64,000 nt of DNA, taken from positions 5,080,163-5,144,162 of the forward strand of contig JBCNJP010000018.1 of assembly GCA_039602395.1 (NCBI GenBank). The letters run 5' to 3'. This DNA comes from Deinandra increscens subsp. villosa (lineage: Eukaryota > Streptophyta > Magnoliopsida > Asterales > Asteraceae). Shown here in pieces: positions 56,657 through 64,000 of the stretch (positions within the stretch are counted from its first letter, which is position 1; every line of letters starts with the position of its first letter). Made by a program: the position numbers and the translations under genes. A model generated the notes under the pieces. It ran no database searches and was not told where the DNA came from. It was given only the letters and a program-made list of their open reading frames with translations.

Positions 56657-57479
56657 TTCAGTATTTGGATGTATGAACACAAACAGTTATCTATATTATT
56701 CTTATTCCATCTGTTTTATGCAATAAAGAATTACATAACTGTGTTCAATATTTGTACGTTTAATCCATGGACAATAAGTGCTTGTCCTAAATGTCCGTAG
56801 TCGATTAGATAGTGGGAGCTATACTAAAGAAAGACTATTGTGACTAGTTGAACTTTAAAGTTGTTTAACGTTCAAACTCACAGACCTCATTGGTGAATGA
56901 CGTTGGACGTAACTCGCATCATGCAACGCAAACATGGAAGTCTTGCTTGCTTGATTAAATGCATGCTCTAATGTATCCTTAGACCTGAGACGCATATTCG
57001 AACTCCTTTCTACTAAAGAACATTCTTTGATTGTAGCCTAACGTTGTCGCGTAACTGCCAGCCATAACGGCTACTTTTGGGAATGGCTCTGAAGTTTAGT
57101 GGGAGCTGTATGCTTCAACAAGGGATTCTGTACTCTTGCTTCGGCAACAGTTAGACATAAAGGCGCCCTCGTTGATTCCAAGTGATAAGTGTGAGGCCTC
57201 ACCCAAACTTAGCGTGTGTTTGTTGGATCACTTCGAATTGTATCGAGAATGAAAATCGATGAATAAAAACATGGGAGTCCATGTCCCATAATTCATCAAT
57301 GTCTTATACAGAAAGGAACATATGACAATGAATGCACAAGTCGTGAGTCTGCTTGATAGTCAATCAGATATACTTTGGCAAACGACTTAAAGTGTCAATA
57401 TTAGTTGGTGTAGCTATGCATAGCTAGAGTGCCTCTGGCTGCGCTCGTTAAACTGTCGCGTTCAGTCCAAGTGGGAGAC
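56657..57479 (+). other. Copia 3' untranslated region and polypurine tract
   Basis: Non-coding; ends CCAAGTGGGAGAC (57467-57479), the polypurine tract before the 3' LTR. Confidence 0.75.
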
Positions 57480-58666
57480 TGTTGGATATATGGTGTCCTG
57501 ACCCGACAAATTAACGAACCCGACCGATATTGACCCGTAAGAGTTACACCTGGGTCAACGGACTATTATATCTAATTAATTGTTAATTAGAAATAAACGA
57601 AATAAATGGTGAATTAAATAAATATTAACTATTTATTTAAATCGACAAAATCTATCGGTTCAAAATACTCGGTAATTAAAAGACGAACCGATCAGTTGTT
57701 ACCGGATTAACAGACTGATCGGTTGGTGGACTAAAGGTGGATCGCGACCGGGCCCAGTTCGCAGGCCCCGGTCCGCGAATTTTATATTAAATGAGAGGAG
57801 GGAGATAGATTGAATAACAAGTCACAAAAACAAAACCCTAATCTCCTCTCCCTCCCTCTCTGCGCCGTAAGCCAAGCCGAAGCCGGCTCACGCCGCCGCC
57901 GCCGACTGCTGTCGCCGCCCCGCCTCCACCACCGTGATCCGTTCGTGATTTCCGATGGATCCTCGTCTTGCCAGTATCTGTGCCCGTCTCGAGAGCAAAG
58001 CCGTCTCAGCCCGAGCCGAAGCCGCAGCCCGAGCCGAAGCCGAAGCCGCAGCCCGAGCCGCCGCCGTAGCTCAAGCCGCCGCCGCCGCCGCTGCCGCTCA
58101 CGCGCCGCCACGCGACCACCGACCGGTGGTTCTCGCGCTGCCGGCACAGCCGAGACCGCCGCGTCCGGTCGCGTCGTCGTGGCCGGCGCCGCTCTACTCG
58201 TCCGCCGCCGCCGCCGCCCCTCCTCTGATCTCCGGCGAGTCGTTCGTCGTGGGATCGGTCCCGGTGGGCATTCCGACGGAGAAGATTTTGTCACCACCAC
58301 CGGTGGTATCCCTACCACCGCCGCCGCCGCCTGTCGCCACCGCCGATGCCGCCGTCGATGATCTGTCTCGAAGGTTCGAGTCAGACGTCTCAGTTCGTCC
58401 TAGCGCGAGCCCGTTGAATCCGGGTGTCTCGAGCGGTTGCTCGGATCCCGCCAAGGTATATCTAATTTATTAGATATTTAATTATTTATTTATTTTAAAT
58501 AAATATATTTTTCTGTGTTTGTCGTGTTCCGGTGATTGATCCTGTTACGGTTGCATCCGCGTTTTAATCGTTTCCGCTGCCAAATTAATTGAGAATTAAT
58601 TTAATTAATAAATCGGTTTTAATAAAATTAAAATCGGTAACCCGGATCCCACTGTAAATTCCTACA
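57480..58666 (+). repeat. Copia 3' LTR with host-gene-like exon
   Basis: 1187 bp, TGTTGGATATATGG ... AATTCCTACA. The first about 300 bp are AT-rich. Then comes a 5'-UTR-like stretch (AAAACCCTAATCTCC, pyrimidine-rich, 57830-57870), followed by a GC-rich coding tract (see 57955-58473), then AT-rich sequence to the end. Confidence 0.9.
57955..58473 (+). CDS. LTR-internal ORF, Ala/Pro-rich, exon-like
   Basis: ATG at 57955 in the context TTTCCGATGGATCC opens a 172-codon frame: MDPRLASICARLES, an Ala/Glu/Arg low-complexity tract, Pro-rich segments (PALPAQPRPPRP-like and PPPPPP) and SRRFESDVSVRP. Within it, at about 58455, CCAAG-GTATATC is a good splice donor. Downstream of it composition drops to AT-rich as in an intron. 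The whole looks like the first exon of a host gene, or an element-specific leader exon, carried in the LTR. The left LTR holds the first part of the same frame. I do not recognise the protein. Confidence 0.4.
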   Translation: MDPRLASICARLESKAVSARAEAAARAEAEAAARAAAVAQAAAAAAAAHAPPRDHRPVVLALPAQPRPPRPVASSWPAPLYSSAAAAAPPLISGESFVVGSVPVGIPTEKILSPPPVVSLPPPPPPVATADAAVDDLSRRFESDVSVRPSASPLNPGVSSGCSDPAKVYLIY

Positions 58667-59982
58667 TATACGGTATATTAGAATGTCTCCTAAGAGGCTA
58701 GACAGTTTTAAGAAGTGTGCAATCGATAAGAAGGTGCAAGCAAGGCAATGCTATGTTTAGATTGCCCAACCAGATGGAACTCCACATATGAGATGATAAT
58801 TCGGGCTGAAAAATTTGAGAAAGCTTTTGGGGCGTATGATTTGGATGACAGTAATTATAGCAAGTTTTTGGATAATCAACTTCCAAGGAGCGCGGATTGG
58901 CACTATGCGAGACAGCTTGCAAGTGTTTTAGAACTGTTTAAGTGCAGCACCACATATGCGTCTACTTCGAATAGTGTGGTTGTAAATCTATTCTTCAAAG
59001 AAATCATGGCAATCGATAAAAAGATAAGAGAGATGGTCAGTTCTAGTGATCTCACTTCTAAAGTCATGGGTAGGTTGATGAAAGAAAAATTTGACAAGTA
59101 TTGTACATATAACAACCTTGAGAATATGTATATGTATTTTGCTACCACCTTGGATCCTCGGCAAAAAGTGCGCATGCTTACATTTGGTTATAAAAGAATA
59201 TGTTTTTCTGAGAAAAAGAAGGAAGATACACCGGAGATGGTTACCAAAAGGATTGAAGCAATGGTTAACCCTATCACGGCCGCATTTGAGAAGTTGTTTA
59301 ATGAGTATAAATTGCTTTATGATGTTGGGAGTTCAAGCAGTGCTTCATAAATGGATGAAAGTGTTCAGGTACCTTTAGATGAAGAAGATGATTTTTTATC
59401 AATGTTTAAATCCGAGGGAGGTTTCACCTCGTCTAGTAGTAGTAGATCCGAATATGAAAAGTACTTGGATGATAAGGAGGGGGAATGGTATGCAGGATTT
59501 GATATTATGAAATGGTGGAAATCAAATTCTTCCAGATACCCGATTTTAGCGAGAATGGCTAAAGGTACGACCACTTTCAACATTTATATAGATATATTTA
59601 TATATAATTTGCATGTCATATATGGCCTTTTGTTTGTTTTAGATATATTGGCGATTCCGGTATCTAGTGTTGCTTCTGAATCGGCCTTTAGTACCGGCGG
59701 AAGAGTAGTGGACGCGTATAGAAGTTCGTTGTCTCCTCCAGTTGTTGAGTCCTTGATATGTACACAAGATTGGATCCGTAAGGCAAGAAAAATAATAAAT
59801 GAGGACGTGGATTCGACAGATTTTGATGAAATTGGAAAAGGTATCATAATATCATTTAGTACATTACTACTCGTCTTCATGTAGTTCTTGTATGTTACTT
59901 TAGTTATAATAATATTATTTCTTGTGTAGAAATTTCTGAGAACCTCGAACCAAGTCAGACGATTACAACAGAGCTCAATTAG

Positions 59983-61394
59983 CCGGTGGTAAGTGGTTGC
60001 GGATGCATAATACAAAGATAAAGAACTTAGATGATTATTTACTTTTTTCATTTCATTTGTGTCATTGATTAGATATTTTACATTTTGTTTCTAATACTTT
60101 TGACATGTGGGTTTAAGTTTGTTTGTTTTTGGTTGATTAATGGTTTAAAAATTGCTTTCTCAATATATTTACTTTTGACCTGTGGGTTTAAGTTTGTTTG
60201 TTTTTGTTTCTAAAGCAGTGATTTGAGACGATCATTTTTAGGTTCATGTTTGTTTGGCTCTTCATTAAATGGTTTTCGGTCACTTGCTCAATCAAGAGTA
60301 CCTGTAGGTTAGGATTTCCTTTTCTTTTCATGTGAATGGTTCTTAGTTCTTCAGTTTACCTCTTTGATGATTATACTCATGGATGAATTTCATCTATTTC
60401 TGTTTGATTCATGGAAGTAAAGTTGTTATTCATAGTTAAGTTTTGCTAATTTGTGTAACAATTTGAAAAGTTACCATCAGCACTCAACAGTACTATTCAT
60501 GATACGACTCGACAAATTACAACCCGCATTGGACTTCAATGGGTTGACTGTGACACAACTGATATTCTAAATTCCCTTTCGGTTTTCAAATTCCCTTTCG
60601 GTTTTCAAGCTGAATTCACACAAAACTTTTATCAAGCAGGTGGTGTGCATTCTAAGGTGAATTCACAAGCTGCAACTTAGTTGAATCTATTCTAACCATT
60701 CTAGTGTACAAGAAAGGAAGAACAAACTTGGAATTCCTAACCAACTAATCAAGAAAATCAAATAGAAAATGAGGAACAAACCTGGAATTATACATAGAAC
60801 CTGCAGAAATCACGCCCAATTTGTGGCAGTATTGGATCGATGGATGGCGATGGTTTGAGGCACAAATAACGCCCAAATATGCAGGTGTTCTTCTTACCAT
60901 AGAACCTGCAACTGCTCTACAGATGTTAAATAAAGCTGCAAGATTGAAAGATAAGGATGTTAAGAAACGTGCAAGCTGTAAACGATTTGGGTTAAAAGAA
61001 GAAAAAAAACTAAACTGGCATGCTACTTTTTTTTCTGAAACACAATTTGTCTATCAACAAAGCAATTGGAAAAAAATGATTTATGAAAAAATATATATAT
61101 CCTCGATCATATGTAAACATTGAAAAAGAATTTATAGCATGTATGAATACATGTTATCAGATATACGCTTCTCAGATTTTGTGGAGGAGCTAACAAGGGA
61201 TTCAGATCGCTACCTGATCCAAATCTGTTTCTACGTGATTCTCAGTTTAATGATGCGATGGAGTGAATAGGTTTGATTCCGATGAAGATGAATGAGAGAT
61301 GGTTGACGGCGACTGGAGATGAATGGCGAATTGAAGAACATCACCATTAACCATTATCCGGGTCGGGCCGGGCTGAGCTTTATGATCACCCCTA
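59983..61394. other. hAT 3' region
   Basis: Non-coding by eye. A duplicated AATTCCCTTTCGGTTTTCAA lies near 60570-60605. A 100-codon frame at 60821-61123 shows no domain. Subterminal GGGTCGGGCC motifs lie near 61355-61375. Confidence 0.45.
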
Positions 61395-61402
61395 AGAGAA
61401 AC

Positions 61403-62500
61403 TGACGGAGAGCGATTTATTAGTTATGAGGCAATCAATGTTGCCTCTCCCCATAATGTGTATGGTAGCCCGGATTGAACTAATAAGCATCGAACCTTGT
61501 TAAGGAGTGTTCTATTCATGCGCTCTGCTACTCCGTTTTGTTGTGGGGTTCCTGCCACCGACAGGTATCTACCGATCCCTTGACTCTTGCAATAGTCCAG
61601 GAATTCTCGGTTACAAAATTCCGTTCCGTTGTCGGTCCTTAGCCTTTTAACCTTCCGACCCGTTTGATTTTCAACCAACTGCTTCCACTCTTTGAACCTT
61701 TCAAATGCCTCGTTCTTGTGTCGTAGGAAGTACACCCAAACCCGCCTAGAATGGTCATCGATAATAGAAAAGAAATATCGACAACCACTCATAGATTCTA
61801 CCCGGTTGGGTCCCCACAGATTCGCGTGGACATAGTCAATTATGCCTTCCGTAGTATGTTGCCCCCTTCCAAACTTCACCCGAGTAGACTTGCCTAGTAT
61901 GCAACTCTCACAAAATTCAAGTTTGCCAAGGCTTTTATTCCCAAATACTTGTCTCTTTTCAAGTTCTTGGAGACCCGCTTCACTGATATGCCCCAAGCGT
62001 TTGTGACATGTTTGTGCGAGGTTCTCTTCTTGTTCCACACATACATTCGCTTCGGCTTCTACTGCCCAACCATCAAGAGCGTAACCACAATTGTCTTTGC
62101 GAGTTCCACAAAGGACCATTATCGAGCCCCTTATAACTTTGGCTCACCCCCTTTGCAGTTTCACAGTGTAGTTTTCTCTTTCGAGTGTCCCGAGGGATAT
62201 TAGATGTCGCTTTAAGTCTGGGATAAACCTTACGTTTTCAAGGACAAAACTCGAACCATCTTGCATCTGTACTCTGACTTTACCCAATACCCACACCCCG
62301 TACTCGACATTCTCGATTGTCACCAAGAAGCACCGTTCCGGCACTACCCGGCCTCCTTGTAATCGAAGATGAATTCACGGTTTGGTGTCATGTGGAACGA
62401 TCCCCCGGAGTCTATAATCCACTCCTTTGTTTTTCCCCCTTCTGTAGCGACCAACAAGTCACCTAGGTCACCACTTTCTTGAGCACTCGTTTGGCTTGTA
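61403..62500 (-). pseudogene. Copia protease and integrase, broken
   Basis: From 62440 leftwards on the minus strand the protease active site reads WIIDSGGSFHMT (DSG near 62403-62412). A stop in the following YKEAG region precedes VRVQMQDGSSFVLENVRFIPD. The GAG-pre-integrase zinc region (CHKRLGHISEAG, CESCILGK) and integrase core (DYVHANLWGP, DDHSRRVWVYF, TDNGTEFCNRE, TPQQNGVAERMNRTLL) form an open frame from 62119 to about 61424. The first core acidic residue appears as YVHANLW, where HADLW is expected, so even this frame is impaired. The integrase continues on the other side of the hAT at 52476. Confidence 0.9.
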
Positions 62501-62518
62501 CCCTGTTCTTTTCTTTCT

Positions 62519-63274
62519 TTAGCACCTTTTGACTTTTCTTTTTAGACAATTCTGTTTCAAATGTTCTTCAGATGAACATATATAACATTTTAAACGATAT
62601 TTACCTTTAGACTTTGATCTAGACCTTCCCCTTGAATTAATTTCGTCCCTTTTCTCGGATCTTCCTCGGACAAACAACCGGCCACCTTCATCGTTGTTAG
62701 TTTCGCCTCTCCTCTTTAGCTCCCGGGAATTGAGAGCTGCCAACACATCTTCCAAGGTTAGGGTTTCTCTGCCATACAACAAAGTTTCGATAAAAGTATC
62801 ATAAGAACCCGGCAGCGATGAGAGAAGTATAAGGGTCTGTTCTTCATTTTCGGTCGTTATCTCAATGTTTGCGAGGTCTCCAATGAGTTTGTTAAAATCA
62901 GCGAGATGTTCTGGGAGTTTCCTGTTCGATCCCATCTGAAAGGTGTAAAGTTTTTTCTTCAGATATAACCTCGTGGCCAAGGAATTTGTCATGTATAAGG
63001 ACTCTAACTTCAACCACATGGCAGCATCAGTTTTTTCTTAGGCCACCTCGCGTAGAACCTTATTTACTAGGCACAACAAAATTACGCTATGTGCCTTCCT
63101 GTAAGGTTCGGATGCCCGAGCCTCCGTCTTCTGCTCTTCCGTTGTTTCCGGCTTAAACGGTTCAATCGCCACCTCCCAGCCATGTTGAATTAGGACCGCC
63201 CTCATCTTGACACGCCATAAGCCAAAGTCGTTATAGCCATCGAACTTCTCAACATCGAACTTCGCAATCGACAT
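62519..63274 (-). pseudogene. gag: Copia Gag, broken
   Basis: The start at 63274 (MSIAKFDVEKFDGYN) lies shortly after the primer site. The Copia Gag pattern is FGLWRVKMRAVLIQHGWE, a stop near 63036, then MWLKLESLYMTNSLATRL, LADFNKLIGDLANI and LLSSLPGSYDTFIE. It ends in an RS-rich basic stretch and zinc knuckle CYICSSEEHLKQNC. The length is about right for a Tork-type Gag (about 250 residues). At least one nonsense mutation. Confidence 0.88.
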
Positions 63275-63342
63275 CTGTCTTGTTCTTCAAGCTTGATCCC
63301 CGAAAAACGTCCTCTGTCTTCCTTCTTGAACCACCCTACCGT

Positions 63343-63355
63343 GGATCTGATACCA
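63343..63355 (-). other. Primer-binding site (initiator tRNA-Met)
   Basis: Minus-strand TGGTATCAGATCC, two bases inside the 5' LTR. Confidence 0.88.
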
Positions 63356-63357
63356 CT

Positions 63358-63703
63358 TGTTGGAGGATATCAAGAACCACGATCAAGAACTACTAACTTG
63401 TGAATCAAGAAACCAGATGTAAAAAAGAAAACCCGCTTGTTTTTATTACTTGTCTCAAGCCAAATGATTACAAGCCACCCCCCCCCCCTCCCTTTATATA
63501 GGATAGTGGGGAACCATCTAGAAAACCTTAATCTAGACAAATTATTAAAGTAATTAAATCCTAAACAAAGTAGGAGACTTATCTAATTGGAGAATACAAA
63601 ACATAATTAAAAACAAAATCATAAAACTGATTTCTTCTGAACCGACGTACGCATGGTAATTGTGTTCCCATGCACCTCACGTGCACCATTAATTAAGCCC
63701 ACA
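63358..63703 (-). repeat. Copia 5' LTR
   Basis: Plus strand TGTTGGAGGATATC ... AAGCCCACA, followed by target duplication GTGCT. 346 bp against 339 bp for its partner, with substitutions throughout and a run of C near 63478. Confidence 0.9.
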
Positions 63704-63708
63704 GTGCT

Positions 63709-63760
63709 GGTTCAAATCTTACAAAGTGGGTAATTGGTGGATTTTATTGGTGTGTTTGCC
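63709..63760 (+). mobile_element. SINE, right half
   Basis: Carries B-box GGTTCAAATCTT directly after the Copia target duplication and ends TTTGCCGTTAAAAAAA. Together with 50105-50158 it makes a SINE of about 110 bp. Confidence 0.65.
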
Positions 63761-63823
63761 GTTAAAAAAATGGACAATTTCATATATGTTATAAAACTAA
63801 TAATTTAATACAAATTTTGCAGT

Positions 63824-64000
63824 GGATGGCGGGGAAGATGCGTTGTCAACATGGGAGCCTTCCGTTCATTTATCTAGGAATTAATGTCAGAGCGAATTTG
63901 AACCGAAAGCAACATTGCCAATGTATACTGGATATCTCGAAAGACGCTTATCATGGTGGAAGGCTAAGAATCTCACGATGGGAGGAAGACTTGCGTTATT
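63824..64000 (+). pseudogene. L1-type LINE reverse transcriptase fragment, runs off the window
   Basis: Reads WMAGKMRCQHGSLPFIYLGI then, after a frameshift near 63915, RRLSWWKAKNLTMGGRLAL. This is the LPFxYLGxxxG ... LSxWKAxxLSxGGR block that follows the RT core in plant LINE ORF2. The rest lies beyond base 64000. Confidence 0.85.

Larger units (their letters stand above)
55531..58666 (+). mobile_element. Internally deleted Copia element nested in the hAT transposase
   Basis: Flanked by the 5-bp duplication TATAC (55526-55530 and 58667-58671). The left LTR (55531 to about 56127) lacks its second half and is joined directly to an RNase H fragment. The right LTR (57480-58666) is complete. The primer site, gag, protease, integrase and RT are all missing. 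The deletion happened after or during integration, because both outer ends are intact. Confidence 0.9.
54550..59982 (+). pseudogene. hAT transposase (BED-finger, RICESLEEPER-like), disrupted
   Basis: The start at 54550 (MEQENIQNLSSDD) gives a BED zinc finger (SEVWKDFEKV, CKHCDKTL, SLRRHIRSC). A frameshift near 54965-54985 leads into the catalytic region (FKRFMETICPNFKLPSR, LTTDTWTSIQRVNYMCVTAH, IITTDNASSND). A second shift at about 55440 precedes CMAHIINLIVKDGL, and a Copia insertion (55531-58666) follows. After it come LDCPTRWNSTYEM and CTYNNLENMYMYFATTLDP. A nonsense TAA at 59348-59350 precedes the C-terminal part. Two introns are inferred by frame and GT-AG ends (59565-59642 and 59841-59929). 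The hAT dimerisation domain reads AIPVSSVASESAFSTGGR, normal for the family. Several lesions make it inactive. Plant relatives include domesticated DAYSLEEPER and RICESLEEPER proteins, but this copy is inside its own element. Confidence 0.9.
52485..61394 (+). mobile_element. hAT transposon (8.9 kb with nested Copia)
   Basis: Ends TAGGGGTGAGC and, inverted, TAGGGGTGATC. The 8-bp duplication AGAGAAAC lies at 52477-52484 and 61395-61402. Subterminal CCCGAC and GGGCTCGGGC motifs (52500-52620 and about 61350-61375) resemble hAT transposase binding sites. It encodes a broken BED-finger hAT transposase (54550-59982). A 3.1-kb Copia sits inside it (55531-58666). Without that the element is about 5.8 kb. 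Confidence 0.93.
50159..63703 (-). mobile_element. Decayed Copia element (Tork-like), host of nested insertions
   Basis: Flanked by a 5-bp duplication GTGCT. LTRs lie at 50159-50497 and 63358-63703. The coding order on the minus strand is gag, protease, integrase, RT, RNase H. The integrase is split by an 8.9-kb hAT element (52485-61394). Without the nest it is about 4.6 kb, a normal Copia size. Multiple stops and frameshifts show it is old. The gag signature KFDGYNDFGLWRVKM suggests the Tork/TNT1-like branch. Confidence 0.88.

Noticed and set aside
58194..58454. Minus-strand Gly-rich frame in the GC-rich LTR segment, and the plus-strand Arg/Ser-rich frame from 57810
   Set aside because: Alternative frames of the same GC-rich repeat. 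The frame from 57955 is favoured by its ATG context and splice donor.
60821..61123. 100-codon frame in the hAT 3' region
   Set aside because: No recognisable motif, low-complexity Lys-rich end, and it lies downstream of the complete transposase frame.

Overview
This is a window of a plant nuclear genome, almost certainly a eudicot and most likely a member of the daisy family (Asteraceae). Evidence: a complete intron-containing nuclear tRNA-Tyr gene, a canonical MIR172 hairpin, Ty1-copia and Ty3-gypsy LTR elements, Helitrons, hAT and Mutator elements, and a SIRE-type Copia whose extra ORF resembles (from memory, unchecked) proteins common in Asteraceae assemblies. Two 500-N blocks (7192-7691 and 46109-46608) are scaffold gaps. 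I see no intact ordinary protein-coding gene. The plausible host loci are MIR172 (about 17.8-18.1 kb), tRNA-Tyr (49.3 kb) and perhaps one orphan first exon of a plastid-type protein (15.3-15.5 kb). Everything else is transposable elements of several ages, or AT-rich DNA in which I recognise nothing. Layout: 0-7.2 kb holds a short minus-strand SIRE-like Copia derivative, a 3.1-kb solo gypsy LTR with a perfect 5-bp target duplication, and a Copia LTR running into a gap. 7.9-9.3 kb and 22.3-28.4 kb are clusters of small terminal-inverted-repeat elements, all embedded in (TA)n microsatellites. 10.4-11.9 kb is a Mutator element with a 9-bp duplication that carries two exons and the intron of a STRAP-like WD40 gene (a Pack-MULE). 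12.6-14.6 kb has a Helitron, a hAT element and SINEs. 17.8-18.1 kb is MIR172. 20.2-21.9 kb is an inverted LTR-like duplication plus a Helitron. 28.5-30.8 kb has another hAT element, a MITE and a SINE. 31.9-46.1 kb is an L1-type LINE (minus strand) split by a 13.5-kb rearranged SIRE-type Copia insertion. That insertion has an inverted ORFX-LTR-gag block, an uninterrupted pol, a structured spacer, an 884-codon extra ORF and a 3' LTR. Its 5-bp target duplication (AGTAG) joins an LTR end on the right to a non-LTR end on the left. 50.1-63.8 kb is a four-layer nest: SINE, split by a decayed minus-strand Copia, split by an 8.9-kb hAT with a broken transposase, split by an internally deleted Copia whose LTR carries a host-gene-like first exon. 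Each of the three inner layers keeps its target duplication. The window ends inside another LINE. The most unusual material is in the SIRE-type Copia. Its pol-ORFX spacer carries three consecutive copies of a hairpin with a conserved core and covarying outer stems. Dozens of copies of the motif GCGAAACT fill the leaders of both gag and ORFX, each leader ending in a splice-acceptor-like tract just before the ATG. Its left integration terminus begins directly after an internal polypurine tract. All functional statements are inference from sequence; no database search was possible.
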